This document shows positions 33,695 to 43,668 of a stretch of DNA of 64,000 nt, piece by piece. How positions within the stretch are numbered: position 1 is the stretch's first letter; each line of letters starts with the position of its first letter. Source of the DNA: Mucilaginibacter psychrotolerans (GTDB lineage Bacteria; Bacteroidota; Bacteroidia; Sphingobacteriales; Sphingobacteriaceae); contig NZ_SOZE01000005.1 in NCBI RefSeq assembly GCF_004519315.1, positions 173,190-237,189 of the forward strand. The letters run 5' to 3'. Under the pieces are notes generated by a model that was given only the letters and a program-made list of their open reading frames with translations, ran no database searches and was not told the DNA's origin. The position numbers and the translations under genes are program-made.

Positions 33695-34339
33695 ATGGCA
33701 TCAACCTACTACACCCAGCATAGCTTCGATTTTTTAGAAATTATTAGCGAACTCGAACTTCCATACAAAAAATATCAACCGCTAAAACCGTTGAAAACCG
33801 GCCAAAGCATACCCGGCTTTGCCCTTAAAAAAGAATTCAACAACTGGCGACAGTTTTTCAATGGCTCGCAGGTACATGGGCCTGTTGTATTGCGCCAGCT
33901 ACTCAACAAACCGCTGGTCATCAGCTTTTACTCGGCCCATTGGGGCGAAAGCGGCACCGTCCGTCTAAAGCAACTGAATGCCATACAGCACGAAATAAGG
34001 GCCGCAGGCGCAAACCTGCTGATTATTACGCCAGACGAGGACAGCAAAGCTTTCGAAAATATGATATGGGATAACAGCCTCTCGCTCAGTTTCTATTATG
34101 ATGAGGAAAACGTCATCGCACAAAAGCTGAAGCTGTTTTCAGAGGCATCACCGGTGTGGAACACCTATTCGGGCATTGATGTAAATGTGCCATTGCTGGC
34201 CACCTATGTACTGGATACCAACAACCAGATTTTGTACGATGAGGTGGACAATGAGTTGAACGGCACCATCCCTTCTCCCCAAATACTGGATGCACTGCAC
34301 AGCTCGTCGTTATATCAAACTACCCGCAAATCGGCATAA
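33695..34339 (+). CDS. Peroxiredoxin-like protein without catalytic cysteines
   Basis: A 214-aa thioredoxin-fold protein of the AhpC/TSA 'peroxiredoxin-like' group (G-Q-S-I-P-G-F at 36-42, VHGPVVLRQLLNKPLVISFY, then ANLLIITPDEDSKAFENM). In active relatives the strand is followed by WCPxC; here it reads FYSAHWGESG, so both Cys positions are Gly (Gly84, Gly87). The entire protein has no Cys. It therefore cannot work as a thiol peroxidase and may be a scaffold or sensor. It ends the H1-like unit; a strong terminator follows. Confidence 0.8.
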   Translation: MASTYYTQHSFDFLEIISELELPYKKYQPLKPLKTGQSIPGFALKKEFNNWRQFFNGSQVHGPVVLRQLLNKPLVISFYSAHWGESGTVRLKQLNAIQHEIRAAGANLLIITPDEDSKAFENMIWDNSLSLSFYYDEENVIAQKLKLFSEASPVWNTYSGIDVNVPLLATYVLDTNNQILYDEVDNELNGTIPSPQILDALHSSSLYQTTRKSA

Positions 34340-34371
34340 AGAAGAAACAAACTGAACTGATATGATAAAGC

Positions 34372-34404
34372 GCAAAAGGCCGGTTGTGGATACCGGCCTT
34401 TTGC
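34372..34404. terminator. Bidirectional terminator between peroxiredoxin-like gene and GH92
   Basis: GCAAAAGGCCGGT-tgtggat-ACCGGCCTTTTGC: 13-bp perfect stem between convergent genes. Confidence 0.85.
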
Positions 34405-34425
34405 TTTATTGGTGATCTTATGCTC

Positions 34426-36702
34426 CTAATAAACCGACTTCGGCCTTGCCGATGGGGCAACGCCGAACACTGCCGATGGCTTGCTGCCCATGGTAACAGT
34501 GAGGTTTCCGCCTTTAGCTATCTCGCTATGCAGCAGATACGCCTTCGGATACCGCTTCCCGTTGAGCGTGACGCTTTGGATATATTTATTCGCACCGGTG
34601 TTATTTTTGATGCTGATGTGGAACGATTTTCCACCAGCCAGCTTCAGTACCGCATCATTAATTACCGGGCTACCGAAAACGTATGCGCCATTTGCCGGGT
34701 TCAAGGGGTAAAAACCCATTGCCGATAACACATACCAGGCTGACATTTGACCAACATCCTCATTGCCTATGATGCCATCTTTTTTGTTAGTGTAAAAGCT
34801 ATCCAATATAAAGCGCACCTTCTCGGCAGTTTTGTATTGTTGCCCTGCATAGGCATACATATAGGTGATATGATGGCTCGGCTCGTTGCCGTGCGCGTAC
34901 TGGCCTATCAGGCCGGTTATATCGTTAGAAGCCTCGTTGCCCATATCGCCTTTTGCGATAAACAGCGAATCGAGCTTCTTGATAAAGGCATCACGCCCAC
35001 CTAATAGTTGCATCAGCCCTTCTACATCCTGCGGTACCAGCCAGGTATATTGCCAGGCATTGCCCTCGGTGAAATCATCCTTCATATGCCTTGAAACAAA
35101 GGGACTAAACGGACTGCGCCATTCATTTGCACCCAGCCTACCGCGCATAAAGTGGGTTTCGCTGTTATAATAGTTAGCATAATTACGGCCACGCTTACTA
35201 AAGTATTCGTAGTCATCCATCTTGCCAAGCTTTTTCGCCATTTGGGCTATACACCAATCATCTATGGCATATTCCATACCGGTAGCCACGCTCTCCGTTT
35301 GGGTGTCTGCAGGGATATAGCCCAGTTCCTTCACAAATTTAAGCCCGCGGCGATCGCCCATGGCCGTAGTTTTTACGGCCTCGTAAGCCAAATCGCGGTC
35401 GAAGCCGGTGTAGCCTTTCAAAAAGGCGTCGGCAATTACAGGGATAGCGCTGTTACCTACCATGCAGTCGGTTTCGCTGCCCATCAATGGCCAAACGGGC
35501 AGCCTGCCCTGCTGCTGGTATATGGCCAGCATCGAACTGATCTGGTCGTTAACACGCTGTGGCTGGGTAATGGTCATCAATGGATTTTCGGCCCGGTAGG
35601 TATCCCACAAACTCATGGTAGTAACGTTGGTAAAGCCCGGCTTGTGGTACACCTTTTTATCGGTGCCTAAATAATCGCCGTTGTAATCGTTATACACCGA
35701 TGGCGCTATCATGGTATGATAAAATGCGGTATAAAAAGTACGCATACGCGCCGGGGTAGCCTTAATGGCAATTTTGCTCAGTTCGTTATTCCACAAAGTG
35801 TTCGCATCGTTCTTTACTTTGTCGAAATCCCAGTTGCATGCTTCGGCATTGATATTGGCCAGGGCATTCTCCATGCTTACGGGCGAAATGCCTACTTTGA
35901 TTTTCACCTTTTCACCGGCAGCAGTAGCAAAATTCAGCACGCCCTTTACGTTACGGCCCTTCAATTCGGTACCGCCTGCTTTGGCAAGGCTATCGTACAC
36001 CGCGAAATTGCTGATCCGTTTAGAGAAAATGGCTGCAAAGTAAATACGGTCGTCTACCGACCAGCCCGAGGAATGGCGGTAACCAATTACCGTAGTATCA
36101 TTAACCTGCTTGATGTAGGTTTCCACAGGATGATCCCAGCCGATGCCTTTTTGCAGGTCGATAACAATATGCGCGTTATCCGATTTTGGAAAGGTATATT
36201 CGTGAAACCCTACCCTTGTGGTGGTAGTTAACCGAACGCCGATGTTGTAGCGTTTGAGTTTTACCGAATAAAAGCCCGGCCTGGCCATTTCTTCTTTATG
36301 ACTGAAGAGCGAGTAATAGCCGCTGTTATAGCCACTGAGATCGCCGCTTAATACTTTTACATCGCCGGTGGTAGGCATAAACTGGATATCACCCAAATCG
36401 CCAATACCGGTACCGCTAAGGTGGGTATGCGCAAAGCCGGCAATGGTACTGTCGGAATAGTTATAACCTGAGCACCAATCCCAGTCGACCGCTTTGATGT
36501 TGACAGGGCCCAACTGCACCGCACCAAAAGGCACATTGGCCCCCACAAACACGTGGCCGTGCAATGCAGAACCGATAAAGGGATCGACAAAGCTGGTGTA
36601 ACCGGTAGTTTTAACTGCTTTCTTTTTTGTTTGTGCCGATATGCTAAGGCTTAAACTGCATACAGCTATAGAGACGAGGAAATATATCGAGTACTTTTTC
36701 AT
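34426..36702 (-). CDS. GH92 alpha-mannosidase
   Basis: A 758-aa exported Ca-dependent exo-alpha-mannosidase. Signal peptide (FLVSIAVCSLSLSISAQ), N-terminal beta-sandwich starting VDPFIGSALHGHVFVGANVP, then GTGIGDLGDIQFMPTTG and a catalytic (alpha/alpha)6 part with SLWDTYRAENPL and GSETDCMVGNSAIPVIADAF. GH92 enzymes trim alpha-1,2/1,3/1,6-mannose from N-glycans or yeast mannan. It is the last gene of a four-GH operon (GH29, GH20, GH29, GH92) and starts 3 bp after the upstream stop. Confidence 0.93.
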   Translation of the reverse strand: MKKYSIYFLVSIAVCSLSLSISAQTKKKAVKTTGYTSFVDPFIGSALHGHVFVGANVPFGAVQLGPVNIKAVDWDWCSGYNYSDSTIAGFAHTHLSGTGIGDLGDIQFMPTTGDVKVLSGDLSGYNSGYYSLFSHKEEMARPGFYSVKLKRYNIGVRLTTTTRVGFHEYTFPKSDNAHIVIDLQKGIGWDHPVETYIKQVNDTTVIGYRHSSGWSVDDRIYFAAIFSKRISNFAVYDSLAKAGGTELKGRNVKGVLNFATAAGEKVKIKVGISPVSMENALANINAEACNWDFDKVKNDANTLWNNELSKIAIKATPARMRTFYTAFYHTMIAPSVYNDYNGDYLGTDKKVYHKPGFTNVTTMSLWDTYRAENPLMTITQPQRVNDQISSMLAIYQQQGRLPVWPLMGSETDCMVGNSAIPVIADAFLKGYTGFDRDLAYEAVKTTAMGDRRGLKFVKELGYIPADTQTESVATGMEYAIDDWCIAQMAKKLGKMDDYEYFSKRGRNYANYYNSETHFMRGRLGANEWRSPFSPFVSRHMKDDFTEGNAWQYTWLVPQDVEGLMQLLGGRDAFIKKLDSLFIAKGDMGNEASNDITGLIGQYAHGNEPSHHITYMYAYAGQQYKTAEKVRFILDSFYTNKKDGIIGNEDVGQMSAWYVLSAMGFYPLNPANGAYVFGSPVINDAVLKLAGGKSFHISIKNNTGANKYIQSVTLNGKRYPKAYLLHSEIAKGGNLTVTMGSKPSAVFGVAPSARPKSVY

Positions 36703-36705
36703 GAT

Positions 36706-38826
36706 TTATTTTACTTTGATACCCAATTCGGCCACTGCAACGCCGTTCCCTTTGGTTACGTGCAATACCGAAAATTTAAAATACCGGGCCTTTATGGGCT
36801 GTGTCAGCGTAACTACTTGTTCTATCGGGTTCGATTGAATATTGGCGAACTCGCCCTTGGCAATCGGGTCCCATATTTGCCCGTTACTGCTGGTGTATAA
36901 TGCGTAGCGGTCCACAATACCGGGCGTTTGCTTATCCTGCCGCGGCAGGTAAGTGAAGGCAGCAATATTTTGCTCTTTGCCCAGGTCTATTGTAATTTCC
37001 AGCGGAAACTGCGGTTTGGCCAGGGTATCTTTCGGCAGGGTGTTCCAGTTAGTGTTGATGTCCTCATCGATGACATACTCCGGCTTGCCATCAGCAGGGG
37101 GCCATACTTTCACAACTTTCCAACCCGTTTTAGAGAGTCCAAATTCTTTTGCACTTGCCTCGCCTGCTTTGCCTGCATCAAAGCTAATAGCTTTTACTAT
37201 ACCGCCATCTGCCAACAGAAAGGGCTTTTGATAGCCCGGCGAAGCAAGCGTTGGTACCGTGCCATCTACGGTGTAATGAATACTACTTACAGGAGCATCG
37301 GTAGCGATATTGACCATACCCGCCTTATCGCGGGCAATAATGGGTGCGCTAAGATGTGCAGGTTCTTTAAACAGAGCGAAATCGCTTAAGGCAACGCAGG
37401 CAGCCGAACTGGTTACGCGTAGCCGCACCTTGCTCGCCGTAACATTCTGCGGCAGGCGAATGAGCCTGTTGGCGCCGATGCTGGTAGCCGTCGCTATTTC
37501 CTTCCATCCTCCATTGACAAAGGCATCTACGGCCACTGCGTTGATGCGCTGCCCAAGTTTAATGTTCTCGCGCAGGCGTATTACGTTAAAAGTTTTGGCC
37601 GAATGCATATCTGCAACCAGCTGCGGGGTGGTGATATTATCGTTAGTTGCCCAATAGCTGTAGCGGTCAGCGTCAGTCAAAAACGCCGGACCAAACTTTT
37701 GCTTATTGCCACCACGCACATTACTTGCCGTAAAGGCCGCGCCCTTAAGCATATTTACCGCGAAAGTTTGTTGCAGCAACTCGCCAAAGGTTTTCAGCGA
37801 TGCCACATCCCTGTCATCAAGCAGGCCTTGCGGGTTGGGTGAGAGGCCGAGGTCCAAATCGGCACCGCGACCTACGCTTTTGTAGTAAAGTTCTAATAAT
37901 TGATAGGGCGTTTTCACCTGCTCGTTTTGCGCGGCATGGTAAAACCATCCTGGTCGCAGCGGCACATCACATTCGGCCGGCATCCAGTTGCCCTGGCGGG
38001 TACCTTCTGTTGCTTCCCAATATTTGCTATATCCGTTTGAGGGCTTTTTACCTGCATCGGGTGCCTGTGGCGAATAAGTGGCCCAACTGGTTATGCCCGC
38101 TTCGCCTTCCTCGTTACCTACCCAGCGCACATCGGCACCAATATCGCCAAATATGGCGGCGTTGGGCTGCCATTTGCGTATCATCGCCCAAGTGTTATCC
38201 CAATCGTAGTAGCTGGTACGGTCTATCTTGCGCTCTTCGCGTTTGCCACCGTAGTAGCCATCGCCGCCGTTCGCGCCATCGTGCCAGGAAATAAACAGCG
38301 GACCGTAATTGGTGTACAATTCTTTCAACTGTGCGCGATATATCTCCAGATACTCAGGCGTACCATATTGCGGGTTGTTCCTGTCCCATGGCGAGCAGTA
38401 CAGCCCCAATTGCATACCCAATTTCTGGCAGGCTAACTGATACTCGCGTACCATATCGCCTTGTCCGTTCTTCCAGGTGGCCTTGGTGATGTTATGCTCT
38501 GTGGTTTTGGTTGGCCAAATGCAAAGCCCATCGTGGTGCTTGGCTACAACCACCACGCCCTTAAAGCCACCGGCCTTGGCCGCGCCTACAATCTGCATGG
38601 CATCAAATTTCGTCGGATTTACTATCGCGGGGTCCTCATCGCCAAAGCCCCACTCTTTGTTGGTATAAGTATCTACCCCAAAATGGATAATGCAGTACAT
38701 CCCCATTTCGTGCCAGTTTAGCTGTGCCTTACTGGGTAGTGCACCATAAGGTTTCGGCGGGGCCTGCGCAAATGCGGCAGGCGTTCCACCCATCAAAAAA
38801 CCAAAAAGCAATAATTTCTTTAGCAT
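36706..38826 (-). CDS. GH29 alpha-L-fucosidase with F5/8-type domain
   Basis: A 706-aa exported alpha-L-fucosidase. Signal peptide (MLKKLLLFGFLMGGTPAAFA), catalytic barrel with HFGVDTYTNKEWGFGDEDP, VVVAKHHDGLCIWPT and a nucleophile region FISWHDGANGGDG, then a C-terminal discoidin-like carbohydrate-binding region (YVIDEDINTNWNTL, ITIDLGKEQNIAAFTYLPR). The layout fits the GH29-B-like, alpha-1,3/1,4-selective enzymes. I start at ATG 38826 because it begins 5 bp after the GH20 stop; the ATG at 38847 would overlap it. Confidence 0.9.
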   Translation of the reverse strand: MLKKLLLFGFLMGGTPAAFAQAPPKPYGALPSKAQLNWHEMGMYCIIHFGVDTYTNKEWGFGDEDPAIVNPTKFDAMQIVGAAKAGGFKGVVVVAKHHDGLCIWPTKTTEHNITKATWKNGQGDMVREYQLACQKLGMQLGLYCSPWDRNNPQYGTPEYLEIYRAQLKELYTNYGPLFISWHDGANGGDGYYGGKREERKIDRTSYYDWDNTWAMIRKWQPNAAIFGDIGADVRWVGNEEGEAGITSWATYSPQAPDAGKKPSNGYSKYWEATEGTRQGNWMPAECDVPLRPGWFYHAAQNEQVKTPYQLLELYYKSVGRGADLDLGLSPNPQGLLDDRDVASLKTFGELLQQTFAVNMLKGAAFTASNVRGGNKQKFGPAFLTDADRYSYWATNDNITTPQLVADMHSAKTFNVIRLRENIKLGQRINAVAVDAFVNGGWKEIATATSIGANRLIRLPQNVTASKVRLRVTSSAACVALSDFALFKEPAHLSAPIIARDKAGMVNIATDAPVSSIHYTVDGTVPTLASPGYQKPFLLADGGIVKAISFDAGKAGEASAKEFGLSKTGWKVVKVWPPADGKPEYVIDEDINTNWNTLPKDTLAKPQFPLEITIDLGKEQNIAAFTYLPRQDKQTPGIVDRYALYTSSNGQIWDPIAKGEFANIQSNPIEQVVTLTQPIKARYFKFSVLHVTKGNGVAVAELGIKVK

Positions 38827-38831
38827 AACGC

Positions 38832-41129
38832 TTAATTTTTTAACCATTCCGCCGGTATATCTTTCGGTTCGGAACCGTTTAGGCTATATTTCAATTTCAG
38901 GGTGTATCCGCCGCCACCTTCTATAAAATCAAGGGCGATGGGTTGCAAGCCTTTTTTCAGGGCCACCTGCCCGTTCTTTTCTATCGCAGCGTGGAGGCCA
39001 TCGTTGTTCACTACATCCCGCCCGGCTATCTTCAGGGTTCCGCCATCGTCGCAAGTTAAATAAAAACTGTAGATGCCATCCGTCGGGATCTCTAAATAGC
39101 CGCGGTATTTTATAGCGAAGCTTGGTGCTTCAGCCTCTTTAGGCACGGTGATGCTTTGTACGGTAAAGGTAGTATCCGGCTTGGTATTGGGGATAAGCGT
39201 GGTGTTTTTATACAACTGCCTGTATTCGCTGCAAAGCAATCCTTTGGCGGGGCTGGCTATGGCCACCGGTTCGGCGAGCGTTTGTTTTTGGTATTGCAGG
39301 TCATACACATCGCCCATCGCACCATCGGCTTTAAAGGCTGCCAGGCGTATGTGCTGAGAGGTTTTGATGACCAATGGCTCGCTCAGTTTGGGTGATAACA
39401 TATCGGGCAGTGTACCGTCGGTGGTGTAGTGCACGGTCAGTCCCGGCAAGGGTATTTGGACATCCAGTTTGGTCACATCCGTAAAAACATTCGAGGATAA
39501 AAACCCACCCAAATCAGGTAAGCGGTAGTGTACTTTCATTAAATCCAAACGCGGATATTGCGCTAACAGACGCTGTTGATAAGAGGCAAAATCCTGCTTG
39601 TGTGTCCACAGCACCTCCGCAAGGGCCGTCATACGGGGCATGATCATGTAGTCGGCGCGGTTTTCGGTGGGTACGTATTCCGACCAGAGGTTAGCCTGCG
39701 CGCCGATGATGTTCTTTGCTTCATCCGCCGTTAAACCGTTCGGGATGATCTGGAAGTTATAAACGTTAGGTATTGAATTCTTATCGGGCGGCGAATCGAA
39801 ATACAGCGGGTTACCCGGGGTCATGATTACTTTGTTACCCAGCTTGGCCGCTTCTACAGGTGCTTTGGGCACCCAGCTACGCCAATACATAATTACGGCG
39901 GTATTGGTTACGCCGCCCTCCAGCACTTCGTCCCACCCTATGAGCTTGCGGCCTCTGGAGTTGAAGAATTTCTCCATATTGTTGATGAAGTAGCTTTGTA
40001 GTTCCGCCGTGTTCTTCAGGCCTTCCCTTTTCATCAATGCTTTGCAATCTTCAGATGTGGCCCAGGTAGAGCGGTCTACCTCATCGCCGCCGATGTGCAT
40101 GTATTTAGATGGGAATATATCCATTATCTCACTATAAACATCCTGCGCAAAGGTAAAGGTTGATGGCAGGCATGGGCAGATTGGTTTAGTGAACAACTCT
40201 CCGAATTCGCTCTTTTTGCCATCGCTGCTGAGGTAAGGGTATTCGTTTATGGCAGCCATCATGTGGCCGGGCATATCAATCTCGGGGATGATATCTATTT
40301 TGCGTGCTGCCGCATAAGCCACCAGTTCTTTCAGTTGCGCCTGGGTATAAAAGCCGCCATACAGGGTTTTGCCATCTTTATGGATGATGTGCGCTTTATC
40401 TATCTCGAAATCCGGGTTATCAACGGCTTTTTTCATGCAGGCCGTATCCTGATTATTGAAGGTGCGCCATGCGCCGTTTTCAGTAAGCTTGGGGTATTTT
40501 TTTATCTCTACGCGCCAGCCCTGGTCGTCGGTTAAATGCAGGTGCAACTTATTGAACTTGTAAAGCGCCAGCATATCCACATACTTATGCAGGTAGCCTA
40601 TAGAGAAAAAGTGCCTTGATACATCCAGATGCATGCCGCGGTAAGCGTAAGCCGGCTGATCATGTATAGTTACGGCAGGCAGGGCAATGCTTTTCAATTT
40701 GCCTCCCTTAAGCTCTGCTGATGCAGGCATTAGCTGTCGTAAGGTTTGCACACCCATAAATATCCCCTTAGCCGTTTTGGCCGAGATGGTTGCACCATTT
40801 GCATTGATGATAAGGCTATACCCCTCTTCGGCTTGTAAGCTTCCGTCGTAGGTAAGCCTGATGACTTTACCTGCACCCGACTGGCTCTGCTTTAGCTTGG
40901 TGCCGAAGCTATTACCAAAAAATGTATTCAGCATGGCCGCTTCGTTGGCAAATGCCGCAGGGGCAACTATAGTTGTGTTTGGCGTAACAACAAAAGTTCC
41001 TGTTGCACGCACTAACTGTGTAGGATACGGAATAATTGGGTAACGCGCATCCTTTTGTTGCGCGGTAGCGGTAAGGGTGGCAGTTGCTGTAATGATAACA
41101 GCCAAAGCCACGGCTTTATATAATCTCAT
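38832..41129 (-). CDS. GH20 beta-N-acetylhexosaminidase
   Basis: A 765-aa exported exo-hexosaminidase removing terminal GlcNAc or GalNAc. Signal peptide to about residue 23; GH20b domain; catalytic barrel with HLHLTDDQGWRVEIKKYP and the catalytic pair Asp349-Glu350 in HIGGDEVD. After the barrel come a chitobiase-like region (VHYTTDGTLPDMLSP) and a PA14-like domain (YSFYLTCDDGGTLKIAGRDV, GLQPIALDFIEGGGG). Second gene of the four-GH operon, 12 bp after the first GH29. Confidence 0.94.
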   Translation of the reverse strand: MRLYKAVALAVIITATATLTATAQQKDARYPIIPYPTQLVRATGTFVVTPNTTIVAPAAFANEAAMLNTFFGNSFGTKLKQSQSGAGKVIRLTYDGSLQAEEGYSLIINANGATISAKTAKGIFMGVQTLRQLMPASAELKGGKLKSIALPAVTIHDQPAYAYRGMHLDVSRHFFSIGYLHKYVDMLALYKFNKLHLHLTDDQGWRVEIKKYPKLTENGAWRTFNNQDTACMKKAVDNPDFEIDKAHIIHKDGKTLYGGFYTQAQLKELVAYAAARKIDIIPEIDMPGHMMAAINEYPYLSSDGKKSEFGELFTKPICPCLPSTFTFAQDVYSEIMDIFPSKYMHIGGDEVDRSTWATSEDCKALMKREGLKNTAELQSYFINNMEKFFNSRGRKLIGWDEVLEGGVTNTAVIMYWRSWVPKAPVEAAKLGNKVIMTPGNPLYFDSPPDKNSIPNVYNFQIIPNGLTADEAKNIIGAQANLWSEYVPTENRADYMIMPRMTALAEVLWTHKQDFASYQQRLLAQYPRLDLMKVHYRLPDLGGFLSSNVFTDVTKLDVQIPLPGLTVHYTTDGTLPDMLSPKLSEPLVIKTSQHIRLAAFKADGAMGDVYDLQYQKQTLAEPVAIASPAKGLLCSEYRQLYKNTTLIPNTKPDTTFTVQSITVPKEAEAPSFAIKYRGYLEIPTDGIYSFYLTCDDGGTLKIAGRDVVNNDGLHAAIEKNGQVALKKGLQPIALDFIEGGGGYTLKLKYSLNGSEPKDIPAEWLKN

Positions 41130-41141
41130 TTAAGCTTTTGG

Positions 41142-42587
41142 TTAGTACGTTATTTTAAAGGTTGCTGCATATTGGTAGCCTGTATTATGCTGTATAGGGG
41201 CAGGCAGGCTCACGATCAGTTCATCGCCCTTCAGTTTATATTTAAGTTTTTGCTTTTGGCCTAACAGGCTTACGCCTTTAACAGCCTTTATATTATTAAG
41301 CTTAATGGTAACCGTTGGCTCAAACTTAACCGTACTATCCTTGCCCGCCATTAAAAAGGCATATAAGGTATTGCTGTTTTTGGCCTTGGTATAAAAAATA
41401 TCGCCGGTAGAATACGGCGCTACCGATTGCGAGCCGTAAATACCCTCGCCGTTGGTTTCCATCCAGCCACTTACCTGTGCCAGGCGCGAGTACGCTACCG
41501 GGTCCCAGTCGCCATCGGGGCCGGGGCCAATGTTGAGCAGTAGGTTGCCGCCGCGCGATACGATCTTTACCAGCAACTGCACTATTTGCTGTGCCGATTT
41601 ATAATGGTCGTTCGGCACGTAGCTCCACGAATCACCCATGGTGATACAGGTTTCCCAGGGATGATCAAGCGGCACGCCGGGTACCTGCTGCTCGGGCGTA
41701 GTGTAGTTTTCAAATTCGCCTGCTACGGTGCGGTCTACTACGATTAGGCCCGGCTGCTTAGCGCGGCCCATGGCGGCAATCCTGGGCATATCTATGTCCT
41801 GGTTGAATTTAATGCCGCGCTGCCAATCCACCGCGGTATCAATGGTGCTTTTGGGGCGAACCCATCCGCCATCGAGCCATAAAATATCCACCTTGCCATA
41901 ATCGGTCATCAATTCGCTGATTTGGTTATAGGTGAAATCCTTGAATTTTTGCCATTTATCAGGATGCATGGCCGGGTCGTAGTTTACGTTACGATCTTTA
42001 GGCGGAAAGTATGGCCACCAATAATCGGGCGAATGCCAATCGGGCTTGGAAAAGTAAGCACCTATCATAAAATTCTCCTTGCGGAAAGCATTAAATATCT
42101 CTTTAGTAACATTGCTGCGCGGATTAGCAGAGAAAGGCGTTTTTGCCGATGTTATCTTATAATCGGTTTGCTTGGTATCGAACATGCTGAAACCATCGTG
42201 ATGCTTGGTGGTAAATACCACGTATTTCATGCCCGCACGTTTGGCGGCAGCCACCCATTTCTCGGGGTTAAAGCGCGTAGGGTTAAAGGTAGTCTGCAAA
42301 TTTTCGTAAGCTTTTACGTAGCCGTTATAGGTTTCGCCGTAAGGGCCTTTGCGTTGCGTCCAACCTTCGTCTTCGGGGCAAATACTCCAGCTTTCTACCA
42401 CCCCCCATTGGCTGTAGGTACCCCAGTGCATAAAAAGCCCGAATTTAAGGTCCTGCCATTGGCTGAGTTTCTGCTGCACCAGGGGATCGGCAGGTGCCTG
42501 GTAATTTTTAGACATCTGGTGCTCCTGCGCCAGCAAAACGCCGGCATTTAGGGCCAACAGGCAAAGTACCGCTAACTTCTTCATCAT
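41142..42587 (-). CDS. GH29 alpha-L-fucosidase
   Basis: A 481-aa exported fucosidase starting MMKKLAVLCLLALNAGVLLA. The barrel holds FGLFMHWGTYSQWGVVESWS, VVFTTKHHDGFSMFDT and the nucleophile Asp239 in VDILWLDGGW. It lacks the extra domain of the second GH29 and resembles the broader GH29-A group. It leads the four-gene operon and has the promoter element GTGTAGGCAA-N9-TAATTTTG. Two fucosidases of different types suggest a substrate with more than one fucose linkage. Confidence 0.93.
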   Translation of the reverse strand: MMKKLAVLCLLALNAGVLLAQEHQMSKNYQAPADPLVQQKLSQWQDLKFGLFMHWGTYSQWGVVESWSICPEDEGWTQRKGPYGETYNGYVKAYENLQTTFNPTRFNPEKWVAAAKRAGMKYVVFTTKHHDGFSMFDTKQTDYKITSAKTPFSANPRSNVTKEIFNAFRKENFMIGAYFSKPDWHSPDYWWPYFPPKDRNVNYDPAMHPDKWQKFKDFTYNQISELMTDYGKVDILWLDGGWVRPKSTIDTAVDWQRGIKFNQDIDMPRIAAMGRAKQPGLIVVDRTVAGEFENYTTPEQQVPGVPLDHPWETCITMGDSWSYVPNDHYKSAQQIVQLLVKIVSRGGNLLLNIGPGPDGDWDPVAYSRLAQVSGWMETNGEGIYGSQSVAPYSTGDIFYTKAKNSNTLYAFLMAGKDSTVKFEPTVTIKLNNIKAVKGVSLLGQKQKLKYKLKGDELIVSLPAPIQHNTGYQYAATFKITY

Positions 42588-42639
42588 CTTACAATTAGGT
42601 TTTGCAAACAATATTAAACTATTTATATATAGTGTAAGA

Positions 42640-42666
42640 CAAAATTAAATACTGTATTGCCTACAC
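42640..42666 (-). promoter_or_regulatory. PUL promoter of the GH29-GH20-GH29-GH92 operon
   Basis: Minus strand: GTGTAGGCAA (42666-42657), nine nt, then TAATTTTG (42647-42640) followed by TCT. The same block with the same 27-nt span occurs before SusC (43669-43695) and GH2 (58150-58176). Confidence 0.7.
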
Positions 42667-42789
42667 TAAGTTCCCATTCTTTTTAAAATTTTTTAAAAAT
42701 TCACTCCAGCTTATTTGATTATTATACTAAATGTACTATTATTGTTACGTAAATGTTAAAGTTTACTGCGTACTATAATTAAGGATACT

Positions 42790-43425
42790 TTGAGAAACAA
42801 AAATACCAATATCGCTGAATTATGGAGCCGTACCTGCCACCAGGACGATATGAAAGCCTTTGAGCAGCTTTTCTATGCATTAAACAAACCCCTCATTAAA
42901 TTCTGCGTGCTTTACGTAAAGCAAAACGAGGTGGCCGAGGATATCGTGTCGGAATTATTCGTAAAATGTTGGGAGAGCCGCAAAAAACTTACCGGCATAC
43001 TTAACCCTGCCACCTACCTTTATATAGCTGTAAAAAACCAAAGCCTCAACTACGTAAAAAAGTATTCTAACATACACATGGTGCAAATTGAAGACACCGA
43101 CGAGTTTGCCCTGGTAAACACCTATAACCCGCAAAAGGAGCTCGAAAAAAAAGAGCTGGTGTTTAAGCTTGATAAAGCCATAGCCTCGCTGCCACAGCAG
43201 TGCCGCATTATTTTCAGGCTGATAAAAGAAGACGGCATGCGCTATAAAGAAGTGGCTGAGGTTTTGGATATTTCGCCCCGCACGGTGCAAACGCAACTCT
43301 TCAGAGCCCTTAAAAAACTTACCGCCGTGCTTGATCCTGATCAACGCCGCATACCACAGTCCGCTACCGACAAAACCATTTTCGGTATCATATCCATACT
43401 GTTATCCCTCCCATTGTTCTTCTAA
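42790..43425 (+). CDS. ECF RNA polymerase sigma factor
   Basis: A 211-aa sigma-70-like ECF factor with sigma-2 (MKAFEQLFYALNKPLIKFC, EDIVSELFVKCWESRKKL) and sigma-4 (LPQQCRIIFRLIKEDGMRYKEVAEVLDISPRTVQ) regions. The reading starts at a TTG; the next ATG (codon 21) would remove conserved N-terminal sequence, so the TTG is likely real. The C-terminus ends in a hydrophobic tail (IFGIISILLSLPLFF) of the kind seen in some Bacteroidota PUL sigmas. Its expected FecR partner is not adjacent but lies 15 kb away at 58476. Confidence 0.88.
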   Translation: MRNKNTNIAELWSRTCHQDDMKAFEQLFYALNKPLIKFCVLYVKQNEVAEDIVSELFVKCWESRKKLTGILNPATYLYIAVKNQSLNYVKKYSNIHMVQIEDTDEFALVNTYNPQKELEKKELVFKLDKAIASLPQQCRIIFRLIKEDGMRYKEVAEVLDISPRTVQTQLFRALKKLTAVLDPDQRRIPQSATDKTIFGIISILLSLPLFF

Positions 43426-43668
43426 TCAATTTCTGTTCCTCATCCCCCGCTAAAAAGCAATCTTTCATTTGCCCCGGTACACTAAGCCGTTGCTTTTCTC
43501 ATTAACAATGCGTCGCTGAATACCTTATTCGTGCATTTCGCCGGTATCGTTATTATTTCCTTTTAAGCAACAAACAGCGAACAATAATCTAAAAACAGCA
43601 CCCAGGCTTCTTAATAATTTTTAATAAGTGGGATTTCTTTTTAAAAAAATAAAAAATATTTTGATAAC

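Noticed and set aside
35152..36231. Plus-strand frames of 170 codons opposite GH92
   Set aside because: Antisense to a well-supported GH92 gene, without recognisable domains.
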